Shown here: one piece after another, positions 52,331 through 60,433 of the stretch
Layout of the letters: each line of letters begins with the position of its first letter
Numbering within the stretch: position 1 is the stretch's first letter
Source of the DNA: Nitrosospira multiformis
Lineage (GTDB): Bacteria > Pseudomonadota > Gammaproteobacteria > Burkholderiales > Nitrosomonadaceae
Assembly (NCBI RefSeq): GCF_900103165.1
Contig: NZ_FNKY01000001.1
Coordinates: forward strand, 2,542,001-2,606,000
Reading direction: 5' to 3'
Length of the DNA: 64,000 bases
Position numbers and translations under genes: made by a program
Notes under the pieces: model-generated
Database searches by the model: none
The model's input: only the letters and a program-made list of their open reading frames with translations
What the model was told of the DNA's origin: nothing

Positions 52331-54103
52331 ATGCAATCCGACATCGTCCGTTCAACACTATTAATTCTGGCCCTGGCCGTCGCGGGTATTCCCGGCGCAT
52401 TCGCCGAGACCGGCGCCGGGACTGGCGACGTGGCTTCGACCAAAAAGCGCGAAGCTTCCGCAGGATCCGGAGGCGGCCACCAGCATTACGCGCAATCCGA
52501 TATGGCGAATAATCCGGGTCCGGATGGCAAGCTCGCACCCAGGCTGCAGAACCTGGGTACGCATACATTCCCCGTCAGCACGCGCAACAAGCTGGCACAG
52601 CAATACATCAACCAGGGGCTGAACCTCGCCTATGGGTTCAACCATGCCGAGGCGCGCCGGGCATTCCGTGAAGCGGCACGGCTCGATCCTGGACTTGCGA
52701 TGGCCTACTGGGGTCAGGCACTCGTGCTCGGCCCCAACATCAACGCAATGATGGAACCGAACGAGGAGCCGCAGGCTCTGGAGATCGTGCAACAGGCCAA
52801 GTCGCTCATGGCGAAAGCATCACCCAGAGAGCGTGCGCTCATCAATGCTCTCGAGAAGCGTTACTCGGGGAATCCCGAGAGCCGGACAACGAACGACAAG
52901 GCTTACGCGGAGGCGATGCGGGAAGTGCACCAGCGTTTTCCGGATGATCCCGATATCGCGATGCTTTATGTAGAGTCGGTGATGGATCTGCGTCCCTGGG
53001 GCTACTGGATGCGCGATGGCCAGCCGTACGAGGGAACAGCCGAAATTGTCGCACTCACCGAAGAAGTGATGCGGCGCAATCCGAAGCATCCCGCCGCGCT
53101 GCACATGTATATTCACCTCATGGAACCGACCAGCACGCCCGAGCGGGCGGAGAAGGCAGCCGATACCCTGCTGACGCTGATGCCGGCGGCGGGGCACATG
53201 ATACACATGTCATCACATATCTATCAGCGCGTGGGCCGCTACGCCGACTCGATGAAGAGCAATCAGCTTGCCATCGCGGCCGACGAGGATTACATCGCGC
53301 AGTGCCGCGCCCAGGGGATATACCCCATGATGTACTACCCGCATAATATTCACTTCCTCTGGTTCGCGGCGACGGGAGACGGTCAAAGCAAAGTGGCAAT
53401 CAAATCCGCACGGGAAGCCGCCAGCAAGGTAGACGATGCAGTGCTGGAGGCGATGCCGCTGACGGCGATATTCCGCATGGTGCCGTATTGGGCACTTGCG
53501 AGGTTCGGCCACTGGCAGGAGGTTCTTGAAGAACCCGCCCCGCCATCCACTAGCCCGTTTCTGAAAGGAAGCTGGCACTATGTACGCGGCCTCGCGTTTG
53601 TTGCCACCGGGCAGTTGCAACAGGCCGATCAGGAACTGGGCGCGTTGCGCGAAATCATGAAAAACCCGGCGCTGGATCTCCCCCTTTTCTCGAAAAATAC
53701 CGCGCGCACCGTGCTGAGCGCCGCACCCGAGGTGCTCGCCGGCGAGATCGCCGCGGCGCGCGGACAGTTCGATCAGGCTATCGCGTACCTTGAACAAGCG
53801 GTTCGCCTTGAAGATGCCCTGATATACACGGAACCATCGGAATTCAGCGTTCCGCCACGGCTGACCCTCGGCGCCATCCTGCTGGAGGCAGGACGTCCGG
53901 CCGAAGCGGAGACCGTGTACTGGGAAGACCTGCGGCGCAATCGCGACAGCGGGTGGGCGCTTTACGGATTGATGCAAGCATTGCGCGTACAAAAGAAGGA
54001 TGATCAGGCGGCGCTCATCGAAGCACGTTTCAACAAGGCCTGGGCACGTGCCGACGTGAAACTCAGGGGGTCACGCTTCGGACGCGGGGATGCAAAGATG
54101 TAA
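52331..54103 (+). CDS. Exported TPR-like protein under TetR control
   Basis: The 590-aa protein from ATG 52331 (GGGAGG site 8 bases upstream) has a signal peptide (LLILALAVAGIPGAFAE) and then helical repeats: GLNLAYGFNHAEARRAFREA and ARLDPGLAMAYWGQALVLGP near the start, a middle MEPTSTPERAEKAADTLLTL, and IAAARGQFDQAIAYLEQAVR near the end. A His-rich part HPAALHMYIHLMEP and HMIHMSSHIYQRVGR may bind metal. These are TPR-like but degenerate. The promoter region carries the operator that is repeated before the TetR gene, so it is probably derepressed with it. The function is unknown. Confidence 0.8.
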   Translation: MQSDIVRSTLLILALAVAGIPGAFAETGAGTGDVASTKKREASAGSGGGHQHYAQSDMANNPGPDGKLAPRLQNLGTHTFPVSTRNKLAQQYINQGLNLAYGFNHAEARRAFREAARLDPGLAMAYWGQALVLGPNINAMMEPNEEPQALEIVQQAKSLMAKASPRERALINALEKRYSGNPESRTTNDKAYAEAMREVHQRFPDDPDIAMLYVESVMDLRPWGYWMRDGQPYEGTAEIVALTEEVMRRNPKHPAALHMYIHLMEPTSTPERAEKAADTLLTLMPAAGHMIHMSSHIYQRVGRYADSMKSNQLAIAADEDYIAQCRAQGIYPMMYYPHNIHFLWFAATGDGQSKVAIKSAREAASKVDDAVLEAMPLTAIFRMVPYWALARFGHWQEVLEEPAPPSTSPFLKGSWHYVRGLAFVATGQLQQADQELGALREIMKNPALDLPLFSKNTARTVLSAAPEVLAGEIAAARGQFDQAIAYLEQAVRLEDALIYTEPSEFSVPPRLTLGAILLEAGRPAEAETVYWEDLRRNRDSGWALYGLMQALRVQKKDDQAALIEARFNKAWARADVKLRGSRFGRGDAKM

Positions 54104-54124
54104 CCAATACTCAAATCGCCAAGG

Positions 54125-54184
54125 AATCTTTGAATAAGTCTCGTTGCCACCAATGCGCTCCACGGAGGACTTATTTCAGAGATT
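54125..54184. repeat. Palindromic repeat family B, copy 2
   Basis: AATCTTTGAATAAGTC at the left pairs with GACTTATTTCAGAGATT at the right, with one extra base. It is a diverged relative of 49466-49524 and follows the TPR-protein gene, where it could also act as a terminator. Confidence 0.5.
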
Positions 54185-54262
54185 CCACCCCTGAGGAGCC
54201 CTGCTGCAAGCTTGCCATTTCTGTTCGTTGTTGATTTATGTTTCTATATTTCTCTTCCACCC

Positions 54263-54505
54263 TCAGTCTCTGGTCTTCAATTTTCCCTCATTCGCTGCTA
54301 TGAATGCACGGATATCATCTGACATATCCAGCAACTTTAGCCATTGCTCTTTGTAAAGCGTCACGGGAAAACGGCCCATGCCATACACCGAGAGCGCTCC
54401 CTTTTCGCTCACCTTCATGGTGATCCCGGTACTGGCTCCTTTTTTGAGTGCTTCGTTTTCTTTACGCAATCGCTCCAACTCAGCTTTCATGTCCTCGTCT
54501 GACAT
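54263..54505 (-). CDS. Small conserved coiled-coil protein
   Basis: The roughly 80-aa protein starts after a GGGAGG site at one of two adjacent ATGs (54505 or 54508). It has an N-terminal leucine-zipper-like helix (DMKAELERLRKENEALKKG), a short beta segment SEKGALSVYGMGRFPVTLYK, and a helical end. I know it only as a type of small bacterial protein of unknown function. It lies on the minus strand alone. Confidence 0.6.
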   Translation of the reverse strand: MSDEDMKAELERLRKENEALKKGASTGITMKVSEKGALSVYGMGRFPVTLYKEQWLKLLDMSDDIRAFIAANEGKLKTRD

Positions 54506-54508
54506 CAT

Positions 54509-54813
54509 TCCTCCCAGATTATTGTGCTACCCGATAAGTATGCCTTTTTTTAATCTGAAGCACGATCTTTGGCTATGATAGCGTGACTAAAAAACGTGGG
54601 GAACCACCGAACAATCCGTCAATCCGGTAAAATATCTGGATTGAAGACTGATAAAATGGAACTGACTGACGTTATCCGGGACTAATTGATAAGTGCCCGG
54701 CTAAGTCAAAAACATTGATGGAAGTCTTCTCAGAAGGACTGCGCATCACGTCACCGCATCGGTTGTTGCCGTACTTTCACCTTCCATCTTGAATTCGTCG
54801 TCGTTACATTTAA
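54509..54813. other. Intergenic region before the DoxX gene
   Basis: No gene or regulatory site is recognised; only a short stem ATCCGG/CTGGAT is visible near 54635. Confidence 0.35.
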
Positions 54814-54927
54814 CCTGAACCCGGCGGTTGACCGTTTATCTTTTCAATTAAGCACCATGATCCACAAAGACATATACGCTTGAGCTTCACCTTTGTGGTG
54901 AGTTTCACTACAACTACCGGATTCAGG
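54814..54927. mobile_element. MITE family A, short copy 1
   Basis: The 114-base element runs from CCTGAACCCGGCGGTTGACC to TACCGGATTCAGG. It is a strongly reduced form of family A. The flanks TTTAA and TTCAA differ by one base. The DoxX start is 18 bases downstream. Confidence 0.65.
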
Positions 54928-54944
54928 TTCAAAGAAGAACGCCC

Positions 54945-55349
54945 ATGCGCAATCCATTTCAAAATGATGCTTTAGGCAAATTTATTTTGCGCCTTACGGT
55001 TGGCACGCTGATACTGCTGCATGGAGTATTCAAAATGCTCAATCCAGGCTCTCTCGAATTCATCAGTAAGCAACTTGCCGGGTTTAATTTACCTGCAGTT
55101 CTGGCTTACGGCGTTTACGTGGGCGAAGTTATTGCGCCGCTAATGATTATTCTGGGAATTTTTTCTCGCCTGGGTGGATTGCTGGTTTTTGGCAATATGA
55201 TATTTGCATTGGTACTGGCACACCGCAGCCAGCTTTTCTCGCTAACGAGCAATGGCGGCTGGGCACTTGAATTGCAGGGTTTCTATTTATTTTCCGGCCT
55301 CGCGATATTATTCCTTGGTAGCGGTAGAATAGCGATCAAACCGGATTGA
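54945..55349 (+). CDS. DoxX-family membrane protein
   Basis: The 134-aa protein has four transmembrane helices (FILRLTVGTLILLHGVFKML, VLAYGVYVGEVIAPLMIILG, LGGLLVFGNMIFALVLAH and QGFYLFSGLAILFLGSG). The pattern RLTVGTLILLHGVFK and the Gly- and Glu-containing second helix are typical of DoxX/DoxD-like proteins. In other bacteria these act in thiosulfate or redox-stress contexts, but many are of unknown role. It precedes pgl on the same strand by about 27 bases, so they may form an operon. Confidence 0.85.
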   Translation: MRNPFQNDALGKFILRLTVGTLILLHGVFKMLNPGSLEFISKQLAGFNLPAVLAYGVYVGEVIAPLMIILGIFSRLGGLLVFGNMIFALVLAHRSQLFSLTSNGGWALELQGFYLFSGLAILFLGSGRIAIKPD

Positions 55350-55376
55350 TATAATGTACGTACGGACGAATTGGTT

Positions 55377-56108
55377 ATGCGCGTAAAATCCCCACAATCT
55401 CCTGATTCCACTCATTCCGAACAATGCAGATGGCATTCGATCGCAGATATGCCGGAACTGCAAAATGTAGCGCTGAATATGATACTCGACAGTGCCGCCG
55501 CGGCGATCCGGACACGGGGACAGTTTCACTTCGTACTCGCGGGTGGCGACACACCCCGCGCAATCTATAAACAGCTGCGGGCGGCACATACCGACTGGAC
55601 AGCCTGGTACGTCTACTTTGGCGACGAACGCTGTGTGTCGCCCACCGATCCCCGGCGCAACTCTGTCATGGCCGGAGAAGCGTGGCTCGATTATGTCGAA
55701 ATTCCGGCGGATCAGTTGTACACAATTCCGGGAGAGCTTGGCGCGGATCTGGCGGCTTGCGAATACGCGCAGACCTTAAATACCGTAGGCATATTTGATT
55801 TAACGCTGCTTGGGCTCGGCGAAGATGGCCATACCGCCAGCCTGTTTCCCGGTCAGGAATGGGGAACCGAGCCTGACTCACCTGACACGCTGGCGGTGCT
55901 GAATGCGCCCAAACCCCCACCGCAGCGCGTTTCACTGAGCGCGGCGAGGCTCAGCCGTTCACGGCAGGTGATATTTCTGGTCGGTGGTGAGTCCAAGCGG
56001 GATGCGGTGGCACGATGGCGTGCGGGCGAAAATATTCCGCCGCGGGCAATAGTGCCGGAGAAGGGTGTCGATGTACTGGTGGAATCTGCTTTACTGAAGC
56101 CTCTTTAA
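55377..56108 (+). CDS. pgl: 6-Phosphogluconolactonase
   Basis: The 243-aa enzyme hydrolyses 6-phosphoglucono-1,5-lactone to 6-phosphogluconate. Family blocks are FVLAGGDTPRAIYKQL (phosphate loop), VYFGDERCVSPTDPRRN, LGLGEDGHTASLFPG with the catalytic histidine, and VIFLVGGESKRDAV. The ATG 55377 is used; an in-frame TTG lies 6 bases upstream. It completes the oxidative pentose phosphate steps with gnd. No zwf is seen in the window. Confidence 0.93.
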   Translation: MRVKSPQSPDSTHSEQCRWHSIADMPELQNVALNMILDSAAAAIRTRGQFHFVLAGGDTPRAIYKQLRAAHTDWTAWYVYFGDERCVSPTDPRRNSVMAGEAWLDYVEIPADQLYTIPGELGADLAACEYAQTLNTVGIFDLTLLGLGEDGHTASLFPGQEWGTEPDSPDTLAVLNAPKPPPQRVSLSAARLSRSRQVIFLVGGESKRDAVARWRAGENIPPRAIVPEKGVDVLVESALLKPL

Positions 56109-56122
56109 ACGGCTATTTATCT

Positions 56123-56779
56123 TTATTTACCTTTGGATTCGTCGTCCTCTGGCTTGAATCTGAACCGGCACAAGTTACCGCCGTGAACCATGCATTCATG
56201 TTGCTCGACCTTGCTTTCGGTGAAAGTCTCCATCAGGCCTCTGTCAAGATGGCAAATGTCAGTATCTCTTACCGCCATCCTGTGGAACACGCAATTATCC
56301 GCTTCGATTACCGTCTCGCCACCCTCGAATGCCACGGTTTTTGCGTTATAACCAAGCTGATCCATTACCTCGGCAAGCTTCTCGATTTTCTCCGCGTGCG
56401 TGGCCAGGCCGGGATGTTCGCTGCGAAGCTGACGTCCGACCCCCGCACCAATCTCGCCCAGACGCCTGCTCATGTTTTCCGCACCCTCTTCATTCTGAAC
56501 AGAAGCCACTACCAACTGTGCAAGCCACGAGTACTGGCGCGGAAAACTCTCCCGGCCAAGCTCGGTAAGAATATAAAGCTGCTGCGGACGTCCTCCTCCT
56601 GAGGGTCGCGTGTTACCGGTCTCCACCAATCCTGCCGCTTCCAGCGAGGCAAGATGTTGCCGTACCGCATTGCGCGTAATTTCAAGTCCCTTCGAAAGCT
56701 CGTCTACGCTCAGGCCCGGCTTGCCCCTGCGCAGCAGCTTGAGCAATTGTTTTTGCCGTTCACCCATAGTATTAAGCAT
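56123..56779 (-). CDS. SufR-like transcriptional regulator with cysteine-rich C-terminus
   Basis: The 218-aa protein has an N-terminal winged HTH (QLLKLLRRGKPGLSVDELSK, ITRNAVRQHLASLEAAGLVE). The C-terminal half carries cysteines in ADNCVFH, DICHLDRG, HECMVHG and NLCRFRF. This pattern is that of SufR-type regulators, in which the cysteines hold an iron-sulfur cluster that senses oxidation or iron status. No suf genes are in the window, so its targets are unknown. It converges on pgl with a gap of 14 bases. Start choice lies between ATG 56779 and ATG 56767. Confidence 0.8.
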   Translation of the reverse strand: MLNTMGERQKQLLKLLRRGKPGLSVDELSKGLEITRNAVRQHLASLEAAGLVETGNTRPSGGGRPQQLYILTELGRESFPRQYSWLAQLVVASVQNEEGAENMSRRLGEIGAGVGRQLRSEHPGLATHAEKIEKLAEVMDQLGYNAKTVAFEGGETVIEADNCVFHRMAVRDTDICHLDRGLMETFTESKVEQHECMVHGGNLCRFRFKPEDDESKGK

Positions 56780-56876
56780 TTGGCTTCCCTTCCTTTCTCC
56801 CGTCCAAGTAATTATAAAAAATTATTATGGAACACATTATCACCTGTTACATCTACTAACAGAATACAACATTAAG

Positions 56877-56925
56877 ACACTTTAAGCATAGAAAAGTTGA
56901 CAAAATGCGGTTAATGTTTTATGGT
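56877..56925 (+). promoter_or_regulatory. Promoter with conserved operator, copy 2
   Basis: ACACTTT (56877-56883), TTGACA (56897-56902) and TATGGT (56920-56925) with a 17-base spacer match the arrangement at 50913-50961. The block AAGTTGACAAA is shared without change. Confidence 0.7.
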
Positions 56926-56995
56926 TTTTTCGACCCCAAAGATAATTCAAACTGCTCATCGCTGTCGATGAACCCCGCTTAAAGGAGGTATCTTT

Positions 56996-57412
56996 ATGAA
57001 AACAAGGACGTTTTTTGCAGCCATGTCCCTTGGTTTGTTGGCTGCCTGTGCCCAGGTAACTCCTCTCGAAGCTGTTCAGAATACCCATGTTCGCAAAGCT
57101 GCCCAGAACGCCCGAACCCGTAGCGACCATGATGCCCTGACGAAGTATTTCGAAGATAAAGCAAAGGAAATGCATTCGAAGGGCGAGGAACAGAAAAAAT
57201 TGCTTGAGCATTACGAGCAAAAAAGCTATCTCTATGGCCGGCAAGCCCAGGATCTGGAATCACGCACTTCGGCTTTGGTACGCAAATACGAAGAAATCGA
57301 ACGGGCAAGCATCAAAGAAGCCGCCGCTCACCGGCATATGGCGAAGGAAGCGGCTGACACCGAGGGCCGGCTCGTGGATAACGCTTCCCAGACACGTCCG
57401 CAGCACAACTAA
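56996..57412 (+). CDS. Small lipoprotein-like coiled-coil protein, paralogue 2
   Basis: The 138-aa protein follows a strong AAAGGAGG site. It has a signal with a lipobox (LGLLAAC), so it is predicted to be a lipoprotein, while paralogue 1 lacks that cysteine. The mature helix resembles paralogue 1 throughout: TRSDHDALTKYFEDKAKEM, EEQKKLLEHYEQKSYLYGRQ and ALVRKYEEIERASIKEAAAH. The pair seems to come from a duplication followed by a change in cell location. Promoters are conserved as well. No function is known. Confidence 0.8.
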   Translation: MKTRTFFAAMSLGLLAACAQVTPLEAVQNTHVRKAAQNARTRSDHDALTKYFEDKAKEMHSKGEEQKKLLEHYEQKSYLYGRQAQDLESRTSALVRKYEEIERASIKEAAAHRHMAKEAADTEGRLVDNASQTRPQHN

Positions 57413-57557
57413 AAGCGTATGGACTGCTCCCTGTCCGGGGCGCTCTGAGTAATCCTGAGGAATACGGTTCTACCGTCCCGCGATGGTGCGATGGCATGAG
57501 AGAAAGCTGATTCCTGGGGCAAGCTTTCGTGTCCTCCGGTTTTCGGATGGACTGTGC

Positions 57558-58340
57558 TCATTCTCTCCAGGCTGGAAAACCCGGCAAGCTCCGGAAAAAA
57601 TCCATGTCGTGGTTGGGCCAGAGTTCCGCATCTTCCTTGCGGCCTAGCGCCTTGAGCTTACGGATACTCGCCAGCGCCAGCGTCTCATTATCCTGCCAGC
57701 AATAGCCCGGCGCAATTTCCTCAGACAGATTCTCGCCCAGATCGGCCGCATCGCCGCACAAGATGACGGGCTGGCCCTTTTTCAGCTCGATGAATAGCGA
57801 CATGTGCCCTGCTGTATGGCCAGGGCTGGCGACGGCATGCACACCCGGCGCCACCAGATACTCGCCCGTTTTTACCCGCCATTGATCCGCATTGGCCAGC
57901 TCACCGGCAAACACGCCGCTATCCAGGCCGGTACCTGCCGCAGCCAATTCATCACCCTGGATATGGACCTCGCAACCCGGCAGATCGCAAAGCCCGCCCA
58001 CATGATCAAAATGCAAATGGCCGATGAACACGAGATCGATATCGGATAGCGAGAGTCCCAGTTGCGCCAGATAGCGGGGGATGCGCTGCGCTTCCTGCAT
58101 GGCGGGCGCCTCCACCCGCGGGCGCATGGGATCATAATACCTGGCGCGCAAGAGCGGATCGGCCAGCTTGCGATAGTCGCATCCCGCATCGTAAAGAATG
58201 CGCCCGTTTGGCGTTTCGATCAGATAGGCAAGGATCGGCGCATCGATGAATTCGCCGTGACCACGGTTGCGCGTCGAGATAGTCTTCTCATAACGAATCG
58301 TACCCGTGAGCAGCGGCCAGACTTTCAGAGCGCGAGACAT
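57558..58340 (-). CDS. MBL-fold hydrolase, AHL-lactonase (AttM/AiiA-like) type
   Basis: The 260-aa metallo-beta-lactamase-fold protein has the metal motif IGHLHFDHVGG, then SPGHTAGHMSLFIEL, LCGDAADLGEN and WPNHDMDFFRSLPGFP. The N-terminal part with FIDAPILAYLIETPNGRILYDAGCD is typical of the AttM/AiiA-like lactonase branch that degrades N-acyl homoserine lactones. The order and spacing HxHxDH-H-D-H is kept. Some relatives hydrolyse other lactones, so quorum quenching is a likely but unproven role. No luxI/luxR genes are nearby. Confidence 0.8.
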   Translation of the reverse strand: MSRALKVWPLLTGTIRYEKTISTRNRGHGEFIDAPILAYLIETPNGRILYDAGCDYRKLADPLLRARYYDPMRPRVEAPAMQEAQRIPRYLAQLGLSLSDIDLVFIGHLHFDHVGGLCDLPGCEVHIQGDELAAAGTGLDSGVFAGELANADQWRVKTGEYLVAPGVHAVASPGHTAGHMSLFIELKKGQPVILCGDAADLGENLSEEIAPGYCWQDNETLALASIRKLKALGRKEDAELWPNHDMDFFRSLPGFPAWRE

Positions 58341-58389
58341 GATGAAACTCCTGGAGAAAGTGGTACAAGCCCGAACAGGCTTACGTTAA

Positions 58390-58503
58390 CCTAAATCCAC
58401 CCTGTAGCGAACTCACCAAAAAGGTGAAGGTCAAGTAATGCGAACAGTCTTTGTGGATCATAATGTTAAACTAAGAAGCGAGTGATCAACTGCCGGATTC
58501 AGG
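58390..58503. mobile_element. MITE family A, short copy 2
   Basis: The 114-base element runs from CCTAAATCC to CAACTGCCGGATTCAGG and matches the right end of the long copies (CTGTAGCG, ACCAAAAAGGTGA, TGTGGATCATAATG). Target-site duplication is not evident. The transaldolase 2 start lies 59 bases downstream. Confidence 0.7.
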
Positions 58504-58561
58504 TTCGTCTTTCAACTTGTCGTTGTCAAAGCTCATTCGACGCATTATCGGTACTCTACTC

Positions 58562-59692
58562 ATGAATATGCTACTTCAGTTAAAAGAACACGGGCAGTCC
58601 GTCTGGCTCGATCATATCGACCGTGATCTCATCCACAGCGGCGGCCTGAAGAAAATGGTGGATGAAGGTGAAATATGCGGCCTCACCACCAACCCGGCCA
58701 TTCTTGCAAACGCCATGGGTTCAGATGCCGGGCAGGCGGGGGAAATACGTACCCTCCTCCGCCAGGGACATACCCCCGCAGCCGCCTACGAAAAACTTGT
58801 CATTCCGGAAATAGCCGCCGCAGCCGACATGCTGCGTCCAGTTTATAAAAATACGCACCGCCGCGATGGCTATGTCTCATTGCAAATCGCCCCGGCATTC
58901 GCCGATGATACCGCGGGAACAATAGCGGAAACCCGCCGCCTGTGGCGAGCTGTGGGACGGGAAAATCTCCTGATAAAAATTCCGGCGACCGAAGCCGGCA
59001 TCCCCGCCATTACCCAACTGACGGCCGAGGGAATCAACGTCAACGTGACGCTGCTATTTTCGCAAGCCCTGTATGAGCGCGCTGCGCATGCTTACCTGGA
59101 TGGACTGGAACAGCTCATCGCGCGTGGCGGAAATCCGGCCCCTGTCGCCAGCGTGGCGAGCTTTTTTATCAGTCGTCTCGATACCGCGGTCGATGCGATC
59201 ATCTCCTCTCACCTCAACCAGTGCGGCTGGATCAAGACCTACAACGCGCTGGAACGCGAATCGCTCAGAAACCTGTCAGGAAAGGTAGCTATCGCCAATG
59301 CCAAAGTTGCCTACGAGCGCCAGCAGGAGATCTTCTCCAGCCCCCGCTGGGATGCACTCGCTGCGCAGGGCGCACAAAAACAGCGGCTTCTCTGGGCCAG
59401 CACTGGAATCAAAAATCCCGCTTACCGGGACGTAAAATACATCGAGGAACTGATCGGCCCTGACACCGTAACCACAATCCCCCCGACAACGCTGGCGGCT
59501 TTCCGTGAGCATGGAAGAGTGCGCTCCAGCCTGCGAGAGGATGTTGCAAGCGCAACCGTCCTCTTGAGTACCCTCAAGACCCTGCGCATCCCGCTCGACG
59601 ATATCGCCAGCAGATTATTATCCGGCGGAGTGAAACAATTCAGTGCCACATTCGAAAAACTCATCGATGCGATTCCACAGCCTCTTCCGTAG
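58562..59692 (+). CDS. Transaldolase 2 (paralogue)
   Basis: The 376-aa protein is related to transaldolase 1 throughout: LTTNPAILANAM, GYVSLQIAPAFADD, LLIKIPATEAGIPAITQL with the Schiff-base lysine, NVTLLFSQALYERA and SVASFFISRLDTAVD. It is much diverged (for example the whole 60-80 region differs). It probably acts on the same kind of sugar phosphates, but a different specificity is possible. The start ATG 58562 gives the family N-terminus MNMLLQLKEHG. It has MITE family A just upstream. Confidence 0.9.
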   Translation: MNMLLQLKEHGQSVWLDHIDRDLIHSGGLKKMVDEGEICGLTTNPAILANAMGSDAGQAGEIRTLLRQGHTPAAAYEKLVIPEIAAAADMLRPVYKNTHRRDGYVSLQIAPAFADDTAGTIAETRRLWRAVGRENLLIKIPATEAGIPAITQLTAEGINVNVTLLFSQALYERAAHAYLDGLEQLIARGGNPAPVASVASFFISRLDTAVDAIISSHLNQCGWIKTYNALERESLRNLSGKVAIANAKVAYERQQEIFSSPRWDALAAQGAQKQRLLWASTGIKNPAYRDVKYIEELIGPDTVTTIPPTTLAAFREHGRVRSSLREDVASATVLLSTLKTLRIPLDDIASRLLSGGVKQFSATFEKLIDAIPQPLP

Positions 59693-59915
59693 TATCTTCC
59701 GCATCTTCCGCATGATGGAGGATCTGGGATACGAAATGGGCGGAAAAATTCATTACAAAAGGCACCAGCAGAATAACCACCAGCAGTGCCAGCAAGGCGG
59801 TATTGACGCTTACCCCGATTTCTCCCCGCATGACTTTCTTGAAGAACCATGTGCACGCCCCGATAACGCCTACCAGGAACGTGGAACCAATCATTATGTA
59901 CTCGCTGTCATCCAT
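59661..59915 (-). CDS. Small membrane protein
   Basis: The 84-aa protein has two transmembrane helices (IMIGSTFLVGVIGACTWFFK and ALLALLVVILLVPFVMNFSA) and an acidic C-terminus (HHAEDAEDTTEEAVES). It overlaps the end of transaldolase 2 by 32 bases on the other strand. No family is recognised. The ordered hydrophobicity supports it as a real gene, but no clear ribosome-binding site is visible. Confidence 0.5.
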   Translation of the reverse strand: MDDSEYIMIGSTFLVGVIGACTWFFKKVMRGEIGVSVNTALLALLVVILLVPFVMNFSAHFVSQILHHAEDAEDTTEEAVESHR

Positions 59916-59963
59916 GATTCTGAATCGGGGGGTTAGAGGTTGGAGTGCGCGGTTTGATGTGCG

Positions 59964-60064
59964 TCCTGTAGCAAATCACTCATAAAGGTGAAGATCAAAT
60001 AACACAAGAACCATCTGGAGATCATAATAGAAGCGAACAATAGCTACCAACCATAGGATTCAGA
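59964..60064. mobile_element. MITE family A, degenerate short copy
   Basis: TCCTGTAGC, CTCATAAAGGTGAAGATCAA and AGATCATAATAGAAGCGA align with the short copy at 58390-58503, ending in AGGATTCAG. Terminal repeats are mostly lost. Confidence 0.55.
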
Positions 60065-60065
60065 A

Positions 60066-60287
60066 TCATATCCAATTTGACCTGCGAATTGCTATCGCAA
60101 CCAAAGAATATTCAACATCATCATAGGTCAGATTGATGCTATTAGCCGGAAGGAAGTAATGGATAGAGCCCCATGCACAATTCCATCCAAAGAAAAATAA
60201 CAATCGATCAAAAGAATTTAGCCCTGTCAGCCGTAAAAAGTTAAATATTACGACTAAAGCGCTGACGTTGGCGGCAAATAATCCCAT
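60066..60287 (-). CDS. Possible small membrane-associated protein
   Basis: A 73-codon frame begins MGLFAANVSALVVIFNFLRL and has one hydrophobic segment. It abuts the degenerate MITE and has no recognised family or clear ribosome-binding site. I list it only as a possible gene. Confidence 0.25.
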   Translation of the reverse strand: MGLFAANVSALVVIFNFLRLTGLNSFDRLLFFFGWNCAWGSIHYFLPANSINLTYDDVEYSLVAIAIRRSNWI

Positions 60288-60357
60288 AAATCAAGGCATC
60301 TCGGGGTTTTCGATTGACCGCCGAGCCTCAAACAATTAGTATATGCACCTCTTCAAT

Positions 60358-60433
60358 TCCCCGATAGCTCAGTCGGTAGAGCGACGGACTGTTAATCCGC
60401 AGGTCCCAGGTTCGAGCCCTGGTCGGGGAGCCA
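60358..60433 (+). tRNA. tRNA-Asn (anticodon GTT)
   Basis: A complete cloverleaf is visible: acceptor stem TCCCCGA with TCGGGGA, D-arm AGCTCAGTCGGTAGAGC, anticodon loop with GTT in CTGTTAA, T-arm CCAGGTTCGAGCCCTGG, discriminator G and encoded CCA. No integrase or duplicated 3' end is seen downstream. Confidence 0.97.
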
